Part shown: positions 63,222 through 64,000 of the stretch, piece after piece
Position numbering within the stretch: the stretch's first letter is position 1
Layout: every line of letters begins with the position of its first letter
Source: Pseudorhodoferax soli
GTDB lineage: Bacteria > Pseudomonadota > Gammaproteobacteria > Burkholderiales > Burkholderiaceae_C
DNA length: 64,000 nucleotides
Direction: 5' to 3'
NCBI RefSeq assembly: GCF_003337555.1
Contig: NZ_QPJK01000015.1
Span: forward strand, 62,001 to 126,000
Made by a program: the position numbers and the translations under genes
The notes under the pieces: generated by a model
Seen by the model: the letters and a program-made list of their open reading frames with translations, nothing else
What the model was told of the DNA's origin: nothing
The model's database searches: none

Positions 63222-64000
63222 GGTTGGCTTCCGGCGCCGCGCAGGCGCGTGGGGGAGAGGGCTTCAGCACGCACGCCGCAGCGCGCGATGTGGTCGGGCA
63301 TGGGCGCGCCGGTGAGCTGTGCTGCCGCCAGTTCTGACACCGCAGCCGCGGTCTGGATGCCGTAGCCGCCCTGGGCGGCCAGCCAGAAAAAGCCGGGCGC
63401 CTCCGTGTCCGCGCCGACCACCAGGTCGCCATCCGGCACGAAGGAGCGCAGGCCGGCCCAGGTGTGCCTGGGGCGACGAATCTGCAGCGTGGTCATCTCC
63501 TCGATGCAGTGGATGCCGGTGGCCACATCGATCTCTTCGGGCTGCACGTCTTGCGGGTCGACCGGGTCGGCGTTGGCGGGCGAGCCCAGCAGCTGGCCGG
63601 CGTCGGGCTTGAAGTAGTAGCGCTCGTCCACGGCGATCACGGTGGGCCAGCCGGCGATGGCAGCACCGGCCGGCGCCTCGAAGGTGAAGGCGGTGCGGCG
63701 CCTGGGCTGCAGGCCGATGGGCGCCACGCCGCTGCGCTGTGCCACCACGTCGGCCCAGGCGCCGGCGGCGTTGACGAGGGTGGCGGCCGTGCAGGTGCGG
63801 CCGTCTGCCAGGTGCACCGCCCAGCGGCCGCCCTGCCGCGTGGCCTGGGCGAACTCGGCGTCGTGCAGGCTCAGGCCGCCGCGGGCACGGTAGCCGCGCA
63901 GGTAGCCCTGGTGCAGCGCGTGCACGTCCATGTCCATCGCGTCGCGCTCGTGGACGGCGCCGCAGACCATGTCTTCGCGCAGCACCGGGCAGAGCGCCAG
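63218..64000 (-). CDS. FAD-dependent amino-acid/amine oxidase (DAO family), C-terminal part
   Basis: The C-terminal two thirds of a DAO-family flavoprotein; the frame is open to the right edge (LALCPVLREDM), and the GTG at 63985 is not the true start. Visible parts are the substrate-domain start DVHALHQGYLRGYRARGG, LVNAAGAWADVVAQRSGV, the strand region RYYFKPDAGQLLGSPANADP and the flavin-binding end FFWLAAQGGYGIQTAAAVSELAA. The family includes glycine, sarcosine and D-amino-acid oxidases. Overlap with the PfpI gene (ATGA) suggests a two-gene nitrogen-compound pathway. It is distinct from the DadA-like protein at 20658. Confidence 0.88.
   Translation of the reverse strand: MALCPVLREDMVCGAVHERDAMDMDVHALHQGYLRGYRARGGLSLHDAEFAQATRQGGRWAVHLADGRTCTAATLVNAAGAWADVVAQRSGVAPIGLQPRRRTAFTFEAPAGAAIAGWPTVIAVDERYYFKPDAGQLLGSPANADPVDPQDVQPEEIDVATGIHCIEEMTTLQIRRPRHTWAGLRSFVPDGDLVVGADTEAPGFFWLAAQGGYGIQTAAAVSELAAAQLTGAPMPDHIARCGVRAEALSPTRLRGAGSQP

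Overview
The window is uniformly GC-rich and gene-dense. It carries several Liv-type branched-chain amino-acid/amide ABC importers, a Bug/TctC-type binding protein, Rieske oxygenase components and long runs of ATGA-overlapping genes. This suggests a chromosome of a metabolically versatile betaproteobacterium (Burkholderiales, probably Comamonadaceae). That placement is inferred from gene content and codon style; there is no rRNA or tRNA to test it. I saw no tRNA, rRNA, CRISPR array or complete insertion sequence.

Layout. 1-5450: the end of an M24 aminopeptidase, a secreted SGNH esterase, an OpgC-like acyltransferase, a BrkB-like membrane protein with a tiny acidic ORF in front, a GAF protein and a GntR/FCD regulator. 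5451-17216: a divergent catabolic operon with a Rieske oxygenase, a glutamine-synthetase-like ligase, a ferredoxin, a ferredoxin reductase, a complete Liv importer with two binding proteins, and an amidase. It looks like uptake, gamma-glutamyl activation and oxygenation of an amine or aromatic compound. 17213-18342: a frameshifted PDDEXK (DUF1016) nuclease gene. 18446-29677: transporters and a LysR-controlled DadA-like / HyuA_N-HyuB fusion / Bug receptor / RidA operon. These are followed by two hydrolases and an MFS gene whose 3' end has been duplicated around a lower-GC insert.

29735-47185: a TetR-type regulator divergent from a 16-kb head-to-tail operon. The operon encodes a fumarylacetoacetase-fold hydrolase, an alpha/beta hydrolase, two tandem amidohydrolases, a full Liv importer, a flotillin, two START-like proteins (one fused to a quinone oxidoreductase) and a VOC protein. 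The ATPase of the importer is fused to a Tm-1/UPF0261 domain, and the next gene encodes a PEP-hydrolase-like TIM barrel. This operon is the best candidate here for an undescribed system. It appears to be a dedicated import-and-degradation pathway in which the tomato Tm-1 two-domain architecture is split between a transporter ATPase and its neighbour. A compound inverted repeat lies between its livH and livM genes.

47363-51551: a BrnTA toxin-antitoxin module with a well-formed promoter/operator, katG, and an SPFH membrane protein paired with a ribbon-helix-helix protein behind a perfect 16-bp palindrome. 51895-60348: a four-gene signalling cluster made of an HD-GYP response regulator, a large hybrid histidine kinase, a solute-binding/GAF membrane protein with no output domain, and a REC-REC-kinase. 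60492-64000: a methyltransferase, an Xre/RES toxin-antitoxin pair, an isonitrile-hydratase-like PfpI protein, and a truncated FAD amine oxidase that runs off the right edge.
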